From: Motiliproteus coralliicola | GTDB taxonomy: Bacteria > Pseudomonadota > Gammaproteobacteria > Pseudomonadales > Balneatricaceae | Direction: 5' to 3' | NCBI RefSeq assembly: GCF_003345655.1 | Contig: NZ_QQOH01000001.1 | Location: forward strand, 1-64,000 | Length of the DNA: 64,000 nucleotides | Part shown: positions 27,169 to 34,870 of the stretch, in pieces | Layout: each line of letters starts with the position of its first letter | Numbering within the stretch: position 1 is the first letter of the stretch | The notes under the pieces: model-generated | Databases searched by the model: none | Seen by the model: the letters and a program-made list of their open reading frames with translations, nothing else | What the model was told of the DNA's origin: nothing | Translations under genes and position numbers: made by a program

Positions 27169-28097
27169 AACTCTACCGGAGGCTTGGGCTGGCGGTCGAT
27201 GTTCAGGCTGAACAGGTCCGGACGATTGTAATGCCCGGCTACATCCAGCGGCTTACGTGCCCGTCGGGCGGCCTCGACTTCGATATCGGCATACAGAATT
27301 GATTTCTGTTGGTGGAGCGGCCCACTATGAATTCCGCCGAACGGTTTGATGATCACCGCATCACCGGGATTGATCCATTCATCATCGCCGAACAGCGTTT
27401 CACGGCTGGGAAAGTCGGCGGGAATATCGCTGCCTTCCATCGCAGTAGCCGTGCTAAGTACCCAGCACCCTCCCTCACGGGCAATATGATTCATCGATGC
27501 CAGCCAGACATCGCCGCTGTCCCAGGTTGGGGCGATATAGATATCCAGGTTTTGCGCATAGAGGGCAAACCGCGCCAGCGGCATGTAATTCTCCCAGCAG
27601 ATCAGACAGCCAATCCGGCCGACGGGGGTGTCTACAACCTGCAAGCCAGACGCATCCCCGGCCCCCCAGACCATCCGCTCCGGGTTGGTCGGCATTAATT
27701 TGCGATGCCGGTTCAGGATCTCACCGTCTGATCCGATAACCACCACGCTGTTGTACAGCGTTGAGCCACTGTAGCGTTGATCGCGTTCATTCATACCGAT
27801 GACCACGAGCTGTTGCTGGCGCGCGGCGGCCTCGCAGATCGGATCCAGATCACCGCCATCGATATCGACCGAGTTGGCTACCAGTCTCTCGTGCAGTTGG
27901 TTACCCAGGGCCATATCGCCGCCGGGACGCAGGCGCCATATCCAGGTTGGGTAGCCGGGCAGGTAGGTTTCGGGAAAGACCAGAAGCTGGGCTCCATTTT
28001 CTGCCGCCTCATGGATATCCGACACGGCCCGTGCCAGTGATTCAGGCAGATTCAGTAGCGCGGGTGGTTTCTGTGAGATTGCAACCTGAATCGACAT
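27165..28097 (-). CDS. carbon-nitrogen hydrolase, nitrilase family
   Basis: A 310-residue nitrilase-superfamily enzyme with the Glu-Lys-Cys triad: E43 in LLVFPETYLPGYP, K133 in NRHRKLMPTN, and C167 in IGCLICWENYMPLARF. The CWEN context and the YPTW stretch after the glutamate match true nitrilases (nitrile to carboxylic acid plus ammonia) better than amidases. It is likely cytoplasmic and forms oligomers or filaments, as in the family. It is a single gene convergent with the cyclase gene, with a 4-bp overlap of the 3' ends. Confidence 0.88.
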   Translation of the reverse strand: MSIQVAISQKPPALLNLPESLARAVSDIHEAAENGAQLLVFPETYLPGYPTWIWRLRPGGDMALGNQLHERLVANSVDIDGGDLDPICEAAARQQQLVVIGMNERDQRYSGSTLYNSVVVIGSDGEILNRHRKLMPTNPERMVWGAGDASGLQVVDTPVGRIGCLICWENYMPLARFALYAQNLDIYIAPTWDSGDVWLASMNHIAREGGCWVLSTATAMEGSDIPADFPSRETLFGDDEWINPGDAVIIKPFGGIHSGPLHQQKSILYADIEVEAARRARKPLDVAGHYNRPDLFSLNIDRQPKPPVEF

Positions 28098-28244
28098 GAC
28101 GAACTTTCCAGAGGTGGGATGGGGGTGTATTCAGCCTAGTTGTGTATAGCGGCTCCGGTATGAAGGGTATTCATAGTGATCGGGAGCGGAACCAAGACAA
28201 TATTGGTTGAACAGGCTAATGAGTGGGTTGAGCCAGGAAGGAAA

Positions 28245-28269
28245 GAGCCCTAACGGATGGGTCGGGCTC
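28245..28269 (-). terminator. probable terminator of the lipoprotein gene
   Basis: On the minus strand gagccc–13-nt loop–gggctc is followed by tttcctt, about 35 bp after the stop at 28305. The U-run is short, so strength is uncertain. Confidence 0.6.
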
Positions 28270-28304
28270 GTCGAGACCGATGCAGGTCGTAAATGGGAAG
28301 GCGA

Positions 28305-28961
28305 TCAGATATTCAGCACCTTGGTTTTGAACTCTTCCACACAGTGGTCGGCGGCCAATTGCAGCTCGCTTTTCAAACGCTTAGCGCTGTTGGCGACCAG
28401 TTCGGCATAGCTGGGAGAGTTTTCGTCTTGCTCCGGATTACGGATACAAAACCCCTCGGCGACCAGCTTGCTGTTACGGGTATCGATCAGGCGAAGCTTG
28501 GCGCTGTAGATAACGTGGTAAGTGTCCCAAGATGTGGGGAAATAGAGAAAGCTCCAATTGTAGGTTTGAATGTCCAGTACCAGATCTGCGGCCGGGTAGT
28601 GTTTGGCGATCTCTTCTGTCTTTTCGCTATCCAGCACTAATTCGGACTGATCGATCGGGGTCAGACTCATCTGTTGTTGCAATGATTCTTTCAGGGACTG
28701 GCGGATATACACCGCCGGATCCTCAATTTGGTTTTCTTCTACCAGCTCGTTGCCGGCACTGATGGCAGCGAAGGCACCGATCAGCGCAAAGGCTCCCTTG
28801 GTAGACGTCATCGCGGCGAAATCAGGTTTTTCACGATTAGTCGTTGCGAGGGTTTCAGGCGGATTGACGGCAAAGGCGTCTGCCTGAAGAGGGATGTTGT
28901 GGGTATTGGCACAGCCTGCGAGGATGAGCGTGGCAATGATAAGGATGAGTTTGTTGAACAT
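28305..28961 (-). CDS. lipoprotein of unknown family
   Basis: A 218-residue protein with signal peptide MFNKLILIIATLILAGC and lipobox ILAGC, then ANTHN. I choose ATG 28961, with AAGGA 8 nt upstream; the longer frame adds 14 residues that would spoil the signal. The mature part contains a hydrophobic patch (GAFALIGAFAAISAG) and a β-rich segment ADLVLDIQTYNWSFLYFPT followed by RLIDTRNSKLVAEGFC. It somewhat resembles lipoproteins of the GNA1162/CsgG-like type, but I would not name it. It stands alone. Confidence 0.7.
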   Translation of the reverse strand: MFNKLILIIATLILAGCANTHNIPLQADAFAVNPPETLATTNREKPDFAAMTSTKGAFALIGAFAAISAGNELVEENQIEDPAVYIRQSLKESLQQQMSLTPIDQSELVLDSEKTEEIAKHYPAADLVLDIQTYNWSFLYFPTSWDTYHVIYSAKLRLIDTRNSKLVAEGFCIRNPEQDENSPSYAELVANSAKRLKSELQLAADHCVEEFKTKVLNI

Positions 28962-29108
28962 CGATAAAATCCTTTTTGTGGTTTTCCCGTTTGGATTAGT
29001 CAAAGTCAGGCAGCATGTTCATTCCGAGAACAGCCTGTCAGGTGATGGCAGTAGGAATGGGGTGACCAGATAACTATGTTGTCTGGATTATTATGCCCTA
29101 AGATTCTG

Positions 29109-29426
29109 AAATTACCGGCATTTCTGTTGGGCTTTGGTGCCAGAATTCGTGCGCTCCGACATAATCAGGAGGTCAATCACCTGATCTATCTGATACCGGA
29201 TCCAGAACTGCCTTTGGGGGGCACCTGACCCGCATGATCGACGGGGCGGTGAGGTTCGGGCCGAATGCGGTGCAGGGGTGGCACGCTGGCTCATCATTTT
29301 GGTTCGCCGAGAGTCCCCATTCGGTGCATGTCTGCAATGTCCCCCTTACCTGCCGCGACTTCGGCGATTCCAATCGGCAAAGTTCTCAAGGAAAACGATG
29401 TTCTGAGCATCTGCTTTGTGCGGTAA
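29109..29426 (+). pseudogene. lhgO: decayed L-2-hydroxyglutarate oxidase gene remnant
   Basis: Three reading frames together recall the C-terminal half of LhgO/YgaF. The first frame gives RALRHNQEVNHLIYLIPDP then ELP. After a frameshift near 29215 comes HLTRMIDGAVRFGPNAV. After a gap of roughly 100 codons (compared with E. coli LhgO from memory) comes SPHSVHVCN, and after another frameshift SPLPAATSAIPIGKVLKEN, ending in TAA at 29424–29426. The expected protein has VNHLIYPIPDP, HLTRMIDGSVTVGPNAV, HTCNAPSPAATSAIPIG. The N-terminal FAD domain is absent. The enzyme would oxidise L-2-hydroxyglutarate; this copy cannot be functional. Confidence 0.85.
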
Positions 29427-29588
29427 AAACGAAGTCTTTCTGCTGTCAGATCGGCTAAATCTTATGGTTAAAAACCATCTCAAATTTCTAATAGTTCGAA
29501 AAAAACGATCCATCACTTCTTTAAATTCGTTTTTTTAGTTTTCCTATTGCACCTATAACTATCCCTACTTCTTCTTGGAATCGTTGGG
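29427..29588 (+). promoter_or_regulatory. AT-rich leader upstream of the Mrp-like operon
   Basis: An abrupt AT-rich stretch (29460–29560) before the first antiporter gene, with several possible -10-like tatt/taat elements and an inverted pair ggttaaaaacc (29465–29475). It is the only place for the operon promoter, but I cannot fix a -35/-10 pair. Confidence 0.4.
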
Positions 29589-30122
29589 ATGGTGGCTATG
29601 GTGCAGGGGATTATCAGCAAGTCGATATCCGGTCAGTGCAGACTTCGATTGAGGCTGTATGGCATTGCACTGGCGATGATCTGGCTGTTATTGACCGGCT
29701 TGGATGTTTCCAGTCTGTTGATTGGCATCCCAATGATCGGGCTGGCGCTTTGGTATTGCCGTTATCTCATCACCTCTGAGGGAGCGCCGCTTTCGGTCAG
29801 GGGGATGGTCAGACTCGGAATCTACTTTATCCAACAGAGTTTTATCGGTGGTTGGGATCTGGCGCTGAGAAGCTGCGGCAAACAGGTCAGGATCGATCCG
29901 GGAATGTTGTGGTTCGCAAGGCCGTTCAATCCCCCTCAGGCTCATCCGTTATTCATCCGTTGTTTGAATCTGCTACCCGGCACCCTGTCGGTGGAAGAGC
30001 GGCAGGGGGCGCTTCTGCTGCATGTGATCGATAAAAATGTTGATCACACTACTGAATTGGAACGCCTGGGCCGATTGACCGAGGCGGTCTGGTCTAGCCG
30101 CGTGGTGGAGGACAGCGCATGA
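29589..30122 (+). CDS. mrpE: Na+/H+ antiporter subunit E (MrpE/MnhE)
   Basis: A 177-residue protein with two or three N-terminal membrane segments (ALAMIWLLLTG, LIGIPMIGLALWYCRYLI), then the family segment IYFIQQSFIGGWDLALRSCG and a soluble C-terminal part with LLPGTLSVEE and LLLHVIDKN. It is the first gene of an operon whose order E-F-G-(B)-C-D parallels the ion-translocating arm of archaeal Mbh hydrogenase and of Mrp antiporters. It is needed for assembly of the membrane complex. Its stop overlaps the mrpF ATG (ATGA). Confidence 0.88.
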   Translation: MVAMVQGIISKSISGQCRLRLRLYGIALAMIWLLLTGLDVSSLLIGIPMIGLALWYCRYLITSEGAPLSVRGMVRLGIYFIQQSFIGGWDLALRSCGKQVRIDPGMLWFARPFNPPQAHPLFIRCLNLLPGTLSVEERQGALLLHVIDKNVDHTTELERLGRLTEAVWSSRVVEDSA

Positions 30123-30388
30123 GCCCGCTACTGATCAATTGGCTGCTGGGGGCATTGCTGCTGCTGGTCGGTGTTATCGCCGTGGCTTTGCTGAGGTTGA
30201 TGCTGTGCCGCAGCCTTACCGATCAAATTCTCTGTATTCAGCTACTGGGAATCGGGGGTACAGCGATGCTGCTGTTGATGGCCACGTTGTTACAACAGCC
30301 GGCGCTGATTGATGTCGCGTTGTTGTTGGTGTTGCTGGCTGCCGTCATGGTGCTGGTTATCACTCGGAGGGAGTGCCGAGATGAATAG
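30119..30388 (+). CDS. mrpF: Na+/H+ antiporter subunit F (MrpF/MnhF)
   Basis: An 89-residue, three-helix membrane protein. The middle part RLMLCRSLTDQILCIQLLG matches the conserved D/R loop of MrpF, between hydrophobic helices. Start overlaps mrpE by 4 bp and end overlaps mrpG by 8 bp, typical of translational coupling. Confidence 0.87.
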   Translation: MSPLLINWLLGALLLLVGVIAVALLRLMLCRSLTDQILCIQLLGIGGTAMLLLMATLLQQPALIDVALLLVLLAAVMVLVITRRECRDE

Positions 30389-30671
30389 CTTGTCCGAACT
30401 TTTATCAGTCGCGATTGTGCTGTTGGCGGTGTTGGTTTTCGTTGCCGGCACGGTGGCACTAATTCGACTGCCCGATGTGCTGTCGCGGCTGCATGCCATC
30501 AGCAAAATCGACAATCTCGGTTTCGGGTTACTGGTTCTCGGTCTGATATTGATCCAACCCGCCTGGATTGATGGGGTAAAGCTGTTTGGGATCTGGATAT
30601 TGGTGCTGGTCTCCAGTGCCGCAACCGGGCAACTGATCGCGCGTCATGCCGTCAGGGAGGAACCCCGATGA
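30381..30671 (+). CDS. mrpG: Na+/H+ antiporter subunit G (MrpG/MnhG)
   Basis: A 96-residue protein with three membrane helices and the signature ALIRLPDVLSRLHAISK, the PD-x(2)-RLHA loop conserved in MrpG. The ATG at 30381 follows GGAGGGAGTGCCGAG. It overlaps mrpF and the next gene. Confidence 0.9.
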   Translation: MNSLSELLSVAIVLLAVLVFVAGTVALIRLPDVLSRLHAISKIDNLGFGLLVLGLILIQPAWIDGVKLFGIWILVLVSSAATGQLIARHAVREEPR

Positions 30672-31612
30672 TGATCTGGTCGGTGATCGACATACTTATC
30701 TGCGCCCTGGTTGTAGCGTTGGCTATGGCTGCTCTCTACGCCCCGGCGCTAAGACAGCGGGTGATGTTCTTTATCGCGTTTGGATTGGTGGTGGCGATCA
30801 CTTGGGCGCGTCTTCATGCCCCGGACCTTGCGCTGGCTGAAGCCATTATTGGTGCTGGATTGACCGGAGCTATGCTGCTGATGTCATTAGATCACACCAG
30901 CGACATGCCGCGGGAGCCTGCTTCATACGGGCTGAGGATCGGTTCTGCAGCCATGGGGGGCGTGCTGATACTGGGGTTGATGATGATCGTCTCCTCGCTG
31001 TACCCCATCCACGATGGCGCCCCGACCCTGGCGGTGAGCCAGCGTCAAGTCGAATCCGGTGTCAGTCATCCGGTGACCGCCGTGTTGTTGAATTTCCGTG
31101 CCTGGGACACGCTGCTGGAACTCGCGGTACTGCTGAGTGCGGCGCTGGGAATACTGAATCTGGGACCGGCACGAAGGAGCTGTGGGCATGCCGCATCATT
31201 GACCGATGGGTTGGCGCGCGTGTTGGTACCACTGTTGATCCTTAGCGCCGGTTACCTGCTGTGGAAAGGGGCCTTTGCGCCGGGAGGTGCATTCCAGGCC
31301 GGAGCGGTGCTGGCATCGGCGGCTGTGGTCATTCATCTGACGGGCTGGGAAAAACTGCCGCGAGTGGGACTGCGATCCCTGCGTCTATTGCTACTGGTCG
31401 GACCGACGCTGTTCGTGGCGGTAGGGTTGCTGCCGCTGTTGAACGGGCAGGCTTTTCTGCAGTACCCCGTGGAGTTGGCCGGGTTGCTGATTCTACTGAT
31501 CGAGTCGGCGGCTATGGTTTCGATCGCCGGCATGCTGACTCTGGTCTATCTCGGCGGTCACCCGCACGCAAACTGGCCAATTGAGTTGGTGAATCCGAAG
31601 GAGCCGATGTGA
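30668..31612 (+). CDS. fused MrpA C-terminal (DUF4040/MbhD-like) and MrpB-like subunit
   Basis: A 314-residue membrane protein. The N-terminal third (VVAITWARLHAPDLALAEAI, GAGLTGAM) is the DUF4040/MbhD segment found at the C-terminus of MrpA. The middle carries SHPVTAVLLNFRAWDTLLEL, typical of MbhE/MrpA ends. The last part (LLILSAGYLLWKGAFAPGGA, FQAGAVLASA) is the MnhB domain. Three archaeal Mbh subunits (D, E, F) are thus in one chain. It couples ion and proton movement in the membrane arm. It overlaps mrpG by 4 bp. Confidence 0.85.
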   Translation: MMIWSVIDILICALVVALAMAALYAPALRQRVMFFIAFGLVVAITWARLHAPDLALAEAIIGAGLTGAMLLMSLDHTSDMPREPASYGLRIGSAAMGGVLILGLMMIVSSLYPIHDGAPTLAVSQRQVESGVSHPVTAVLLNFRAWDTLLELAVLLSAALGILNLGPARRSCGHAASLTDGLARVLVPLLILSAGYLLWKGAFAPGGAFQAGAVLASAAVVIHLTGWEKLPRVGLRSLRLLLLVGPTLFVAVGLLPLLNGQAFLQYPVELAGLLILLIESAAMVSIAGMLTLVYLGGHPHANWPIELVNPKEPM

Positions 31613-31920
31613 TGGGCAGTTCCCCGTTACTTTACGCCGTCACTGGTGCCCTGATTTTCGGGATAGGGCTGCTGGCCTCGTTGCGTGATGAGGCGTTATT
31701 GGCACGCATCATCGCAATCAACATCAGTGGGGTCGGGGTGTTTCTGATGCTGGTTTCGTTCGCCTACCGGGGCTTCGAGTTGGCGCCTGATCCGATCCCC
31801 CATGCGCTGGTGCTGACCGGTATTGTGGTCGCCGTGGCGGCTTCGGGACTGGCACTGGCCTTGGAAAAGCGCTTGGCGGAGTTACCTAAATCGAAAACAC
31901 ACAAGGAGGACAGCCCGTGA
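31612..31920 (+). CDS. mrpC: Na+/H+ antiporter subunit C (MrpC/NuoK-like)
   Basis: A 102-residue three-helix protein. LLASLRDEALLARIIAINIS and DPIPHALVLTGIVVAVAASG match the NuoK-like MrpC pattern (DPxPxALVLTxIVI). ATG 31612 overlaps the preceding TGA; GTG 31609 is an alternative. The stop overlaps the GTG of the next gene. Confidence 0.88.
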   Translation: MGSSPLLYAVTGALIFGIGLLASLRDEALLARIIAINISGVGVFLMLVSFAYRGFELAPDPIPHALVLTGIVVAVAASGLALALEKRLAELPKSKTHKEDSP

Positions 31921-33374
31921 GCACGATACTGATCGTTGTAGTCATCGTGCCGTTGTTGGCTTCGTTGACCTGCCTGATGCTGCCCCGGTTATCGGATCGG
32001 CTGTCCCTGGGTACGGGACTGGTTCAACTGATTACCGGGGGGCTGTTGATCCAATCGCTGGCTTCGGGAATCAGTCACTTTCATGAGTTGGGTGGTTGGT
32101 CACCGGGCTTGGGAATCGCATTGAGGGCCGATGCGCTGGCCGGGGCGCTGGTGTTGCTATGTGCCATCGTTAGCCTGGCGGCGACCGTTTATGCACGGCG
32201 TTATTTCACCTGCGTAGAAACACGCTATCGTTTCTGGCCCCTCTGGTGGCTGCTGAGTACCGCTATTTACGCGCTGCTGCTCTCAGCCGACCTGTTCAAT
32301 CTGTACGTGACCCTTGAGTTGCTGGGGCTATCTGCTGCGGCACTTTGTACCATTGGCGCTGCCAAGACTGAGGCGCTACGGTCGGCGCTGCGCTATCTGA
32401 TGTTGGGGTTGGTCGGCTCCTTGCTGTTCCTGGCAGGTGTCAGCATGGTCTATGCCGAATACGGGACCCTGAGTCTGATGGCCCTGGCCGGGCAGATCGC
32501 GCAGACGCCGGCAACGCTGGTGGCGTTGCTGTTGTTGAGCAGCGGGCTGTTGGTCAAGTGTGCCTTAGTGCCGCTGCACTTCTGGTTGCCGGCCGCCCAT
32601 GGCAGCGCTCCGGCCCCGGTTAGCGCGGTATTGTCCGCCTTGGTGGTGAAGGTCGCATTCTACTTGTTGCTGAGGCTGTGGTTTGAGCTCTTCAGCCCGG
32701 TGATGACGTCCTTATTTGCCACCCTGATTGGCGGTTTGGGAGCTATCGCGGTGATCTGGGGTTCGTTGCGTGCCTTGACGGCGGCAAGACTGAAGTTGCT
32801 GGCTGCCTATTCGACCCTGTCACAAATGGGCTATCTATTTGTTTTTATTCCGGTACTGGCCGCGCTGCCCGATGAAGAGACTCGACAGTTAGGGTTCGGC
32901 GCGTTGGTGCTGTTTGCACTGTCTCATGGCATCGCTAAGGCGGCCTTGTTCTTGGGCATCGGGGTGATTCAACTGCAGGTTGGCCACGACCGGATCGATC
33001 AGCTGGCCGGATCCGCCCAACGGTTTCCGATCGCTTTTTTCGCGATCGGACTGGCGGGTGTGGCGCTGGTTGGTTTGCCGCCCAGCGGCGCGTTTCTGGC
33101 CAAGTGGAGCCTGATCAGCAACAGCTTGTTGACCGGACAGTGGTGGTGGATGGTCGTCACATTGACTGGCACATTACTGGCGGCCGCCTATTTCATTCGG
33201 GTGCTTGGGGCCGGGTTTGTCACCCTGGGACCCGAGGCACCGGTGAAGGGCGTCGGTGTCTCATTGCAGGCACCGGCTCTGGTTCTTGCCTGCCTGGCGA
33301 CCTTCGGCCTGGGCTTGGGAGCCGCCTCATTGTGGGATGTTCTGGCGATGGGATCTGCAGGAGGTCAGTTATGA
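31917..33374 (+). CDS. proton-translocating antiporter subunit 1 (MrpD/NuoN-like)
   Basis: A 485-residue protein with about fourteen membrane segments. Family motifs are YVTLELLGLSAAALCTIGA, VKCALVPLHFWLPAAHGSAP with PVSAVLSALVVKVA, and KLLAAYSTLSQMGYLFVF. The conserved Glu in TLELL and lysines in the later helices belong to the proton path. It starts at GTG 31917 after AAGGAGGA. It is the first of three consecutive paralogous antiporter-type subunits. Confidence 0.88.
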   Translation: MSTILIVVVIVPLLASLTCLMLPRLSDRLSLGTGLVQLITGGLLIQSLASGISHFHELGGWSPGLGIALRADALAGALVLLCAIVSLAATVYARRYFTCVETRYRFWPLWWLLSTAIYALLLSADLFNLYVTLELLGLSAAALCTIGAAKTEALRSALRYLMLGLVGSLLFLAGVSMVYAEYGTLSLMALAGQIAQTPATLVALLLLSSGLLVKCALVPLHFWLPAAHGSAPAPVSAVLSALVVKVAFYLLLRLWFELFSPVMTSLFATLIGGLGAIAVIWGSLRALTAARLKLLAAYSTLSQMGYLFVFIPVLAALPDEETRQLGFGALVLFALSHGIAKAALFLGIGVIQLQVGHDRIDQLAGSAQRFPIAFFAIGLAGVALVGLPPSGAFLAKWSLISNSLLTGQWWWMVVTLTGTLLAAAYFIRVLGAGFVTLGPEAPVKGVGVSLQAPALVLACLATFGLGLGAASLWDVLAMGSAGGQL

Positions 33375-34870
33375 GTATGGGCGAATTACTTCCCCTGATG
33401 ATCCTGTGCAGCTCATTGATTCCCGGGCTGATTATTTTTGCGTTGAGCGAAGAACAGCATCGGCTACGTAGTGGCTTGAACATGGTGGGAGCGGTGGCAA
33501 AGCTGCTGTTGGTTGCCGGTTTGATTTGGGGGGTGTATCAGGAGCAGGTCTTTGAAGCGCGTTGGACCCTGGCGCCGGGGCTGGACTTTGTGCTGCATGT
33601 CGACGCGCTATCGGTGTTGTTTGTCAGCCTTTCTACGCTGCTATGGCTGGTGACCACGGTTTATGCCATCGGTTATCTGGAGGACTCCCCTGACCGTAGC
33701 CGCTTCTTTGGCTTCTTCAGCCTCTGCGTGACCGCCACCGTCGGCCTTGCCATGGCCGGTAATCTGTTCACTTTCGTGGTTTTTTATGAAGCCCTGACCC
33801 TGGCGACCTATCCGCTGGTCGCCCATAAAGGCACCCCGGAGGCGGTTCGCGGCGCACGGATCTATCTTGGCTATACCCTGGCGGGCGGCTTGCTGCTGTT
33901 GATCGGGGCGGTCTGGCTAAGAACCCTGGCCGGTCCGCTGGAGTTTTCCGAGGGTGGCATTCTGGGGGATATCCCCGGACTTGATCCAGACAATCTGCGC
34001 TGGATTTTCCTGCTGTTGATGGCTGGCTTGGGCGTTAAAGCGGCGCTGTTTCCCCTGCATGGCTGGCTTCCCCGGGCGATGGTTGCACCGGCACCGGTCA
34101 GCGCCTTGCTGCATGCGGTGGCGGTGGTCAAGGCCGGTGCGTTCGGGATCGTCCGCGTCGTCTACGATGTTTACGGAGTGGAGTTTTCCGCCCATCTGGG
34201 TGTGCTGGTTCCACTGGGGATGTTGGCCGCGTTTACCATCGTGTACGGCTCGGTGCGTGCGCTATCTCAGGATCATCTGAAGAAGCGTTTGGCCTACTCC
34301 ACGGTTAGCCAGGTGTCGTATATCGCATTGGGTGCCAGCATTCTGGGGCCGCTGGCGACCATCGGCGGGGTAGTGCATCTGGTCCACCAGGGGATCATGA
34401 AAATCACCCTTTTTTTCGCCGCCGGCAATTACGCCGAAACCCTAGGCGTTCATCGTGTCAGTGAAATGGACGGTATCGGTCGGCGAATGCCGGCGACAAC
34501 TCTGGCCTTTACCGTGGCAGCCCTGGGAATGATCGGATTGCCGCCGGTGGCTGGTTTTATCAGCAAATGGTATCTCGGCTTGGGGGCGCTGGAAGCTTCT
34601 CAGGGCATTTGGGTCATTCCGGTGTTGGTAGCCAGCAGCCTGCTCAATGCCGCCTATTTTCTTCCCATTCTCTATCGCGCCTGGTTTATGCCTCAAAGGG
34701 ATTGGCCGCGTCAGATGCATATCGGGTATCGCGGAGAAACGCTGCCCAGTCTTCAATGGCCGCCGGTCATCACGGCGACGTTGGCCTTGTTGGTTGGGGG
34801 CTTAGCCGCAGCACCCTTTAGTCCGCTGGAGTGGGTTGAGTTGATCGCGTTGAGGGAGTATCGACTATGA
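33371..34870 (+). CDS. proton-translocating antiporter subunit 2 (NuoL/MrpA-N/MrpD-like)
   Basis: A 499-residue membrane protein with FVVFYEALTLATYPLVAHKG, GVKAALFPLHGWLPRAMVAP and KRLAYSTVSQVSYIALG. The N-terminal LDFVLHVDALSVLFVSLSTL followed by YAIGYLEDSPDRSRFFGFFS is the NuoL/MrpA pattern. Together with the DUF4040/MnhB fusion it may supply what MrpA does in other bacteria as one polypeptide. ATG 33371 overlaps the preceding stop by 4 bp. Confidence 0.87.
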   Translation: MSMGELLPLMILCSSLIPGLIIFALSEEQHRLRSGLNMVGAVAKLLLVAGLIWGVYQEQVFEARWTLAPGLDFVLHVDALSVLFVSLSTLLWLVTTVYAIGYLEDSPDRSRFFGFFSLCVTATVGLAMAGNLFTFVVFYEALTLATYPLVAHKGTPEAVRGARIYLGYTLAGGLLLLIGAVWLRTLAGPLEFSEGGILGDIPGLDPDNLRWIFLLLMAGLGVKAALFPLHGWLPRAMVAPAPVSALLHAVAVVKAGAFGIVRVVYDVYGVEFSAHLGVLVPLGMLAAFTIVYGSVRALSQDHLKKRLAYSTVSQVSYIALGASILGPLATIGGVVHLVHQGIMKITLFFAAGNYAETLGVHRVSEMDGIGRRMPATTLAFTVAALGMIGLPPVAGFISKWYLGLGALEASQGIWVIPVLVASSLLNAAYFLPILYRAWFMPQRDWPRQMHIGYRGETLPSLQWPPVITATLALLVGGLAAAPFSPLEWVELIALREYRL

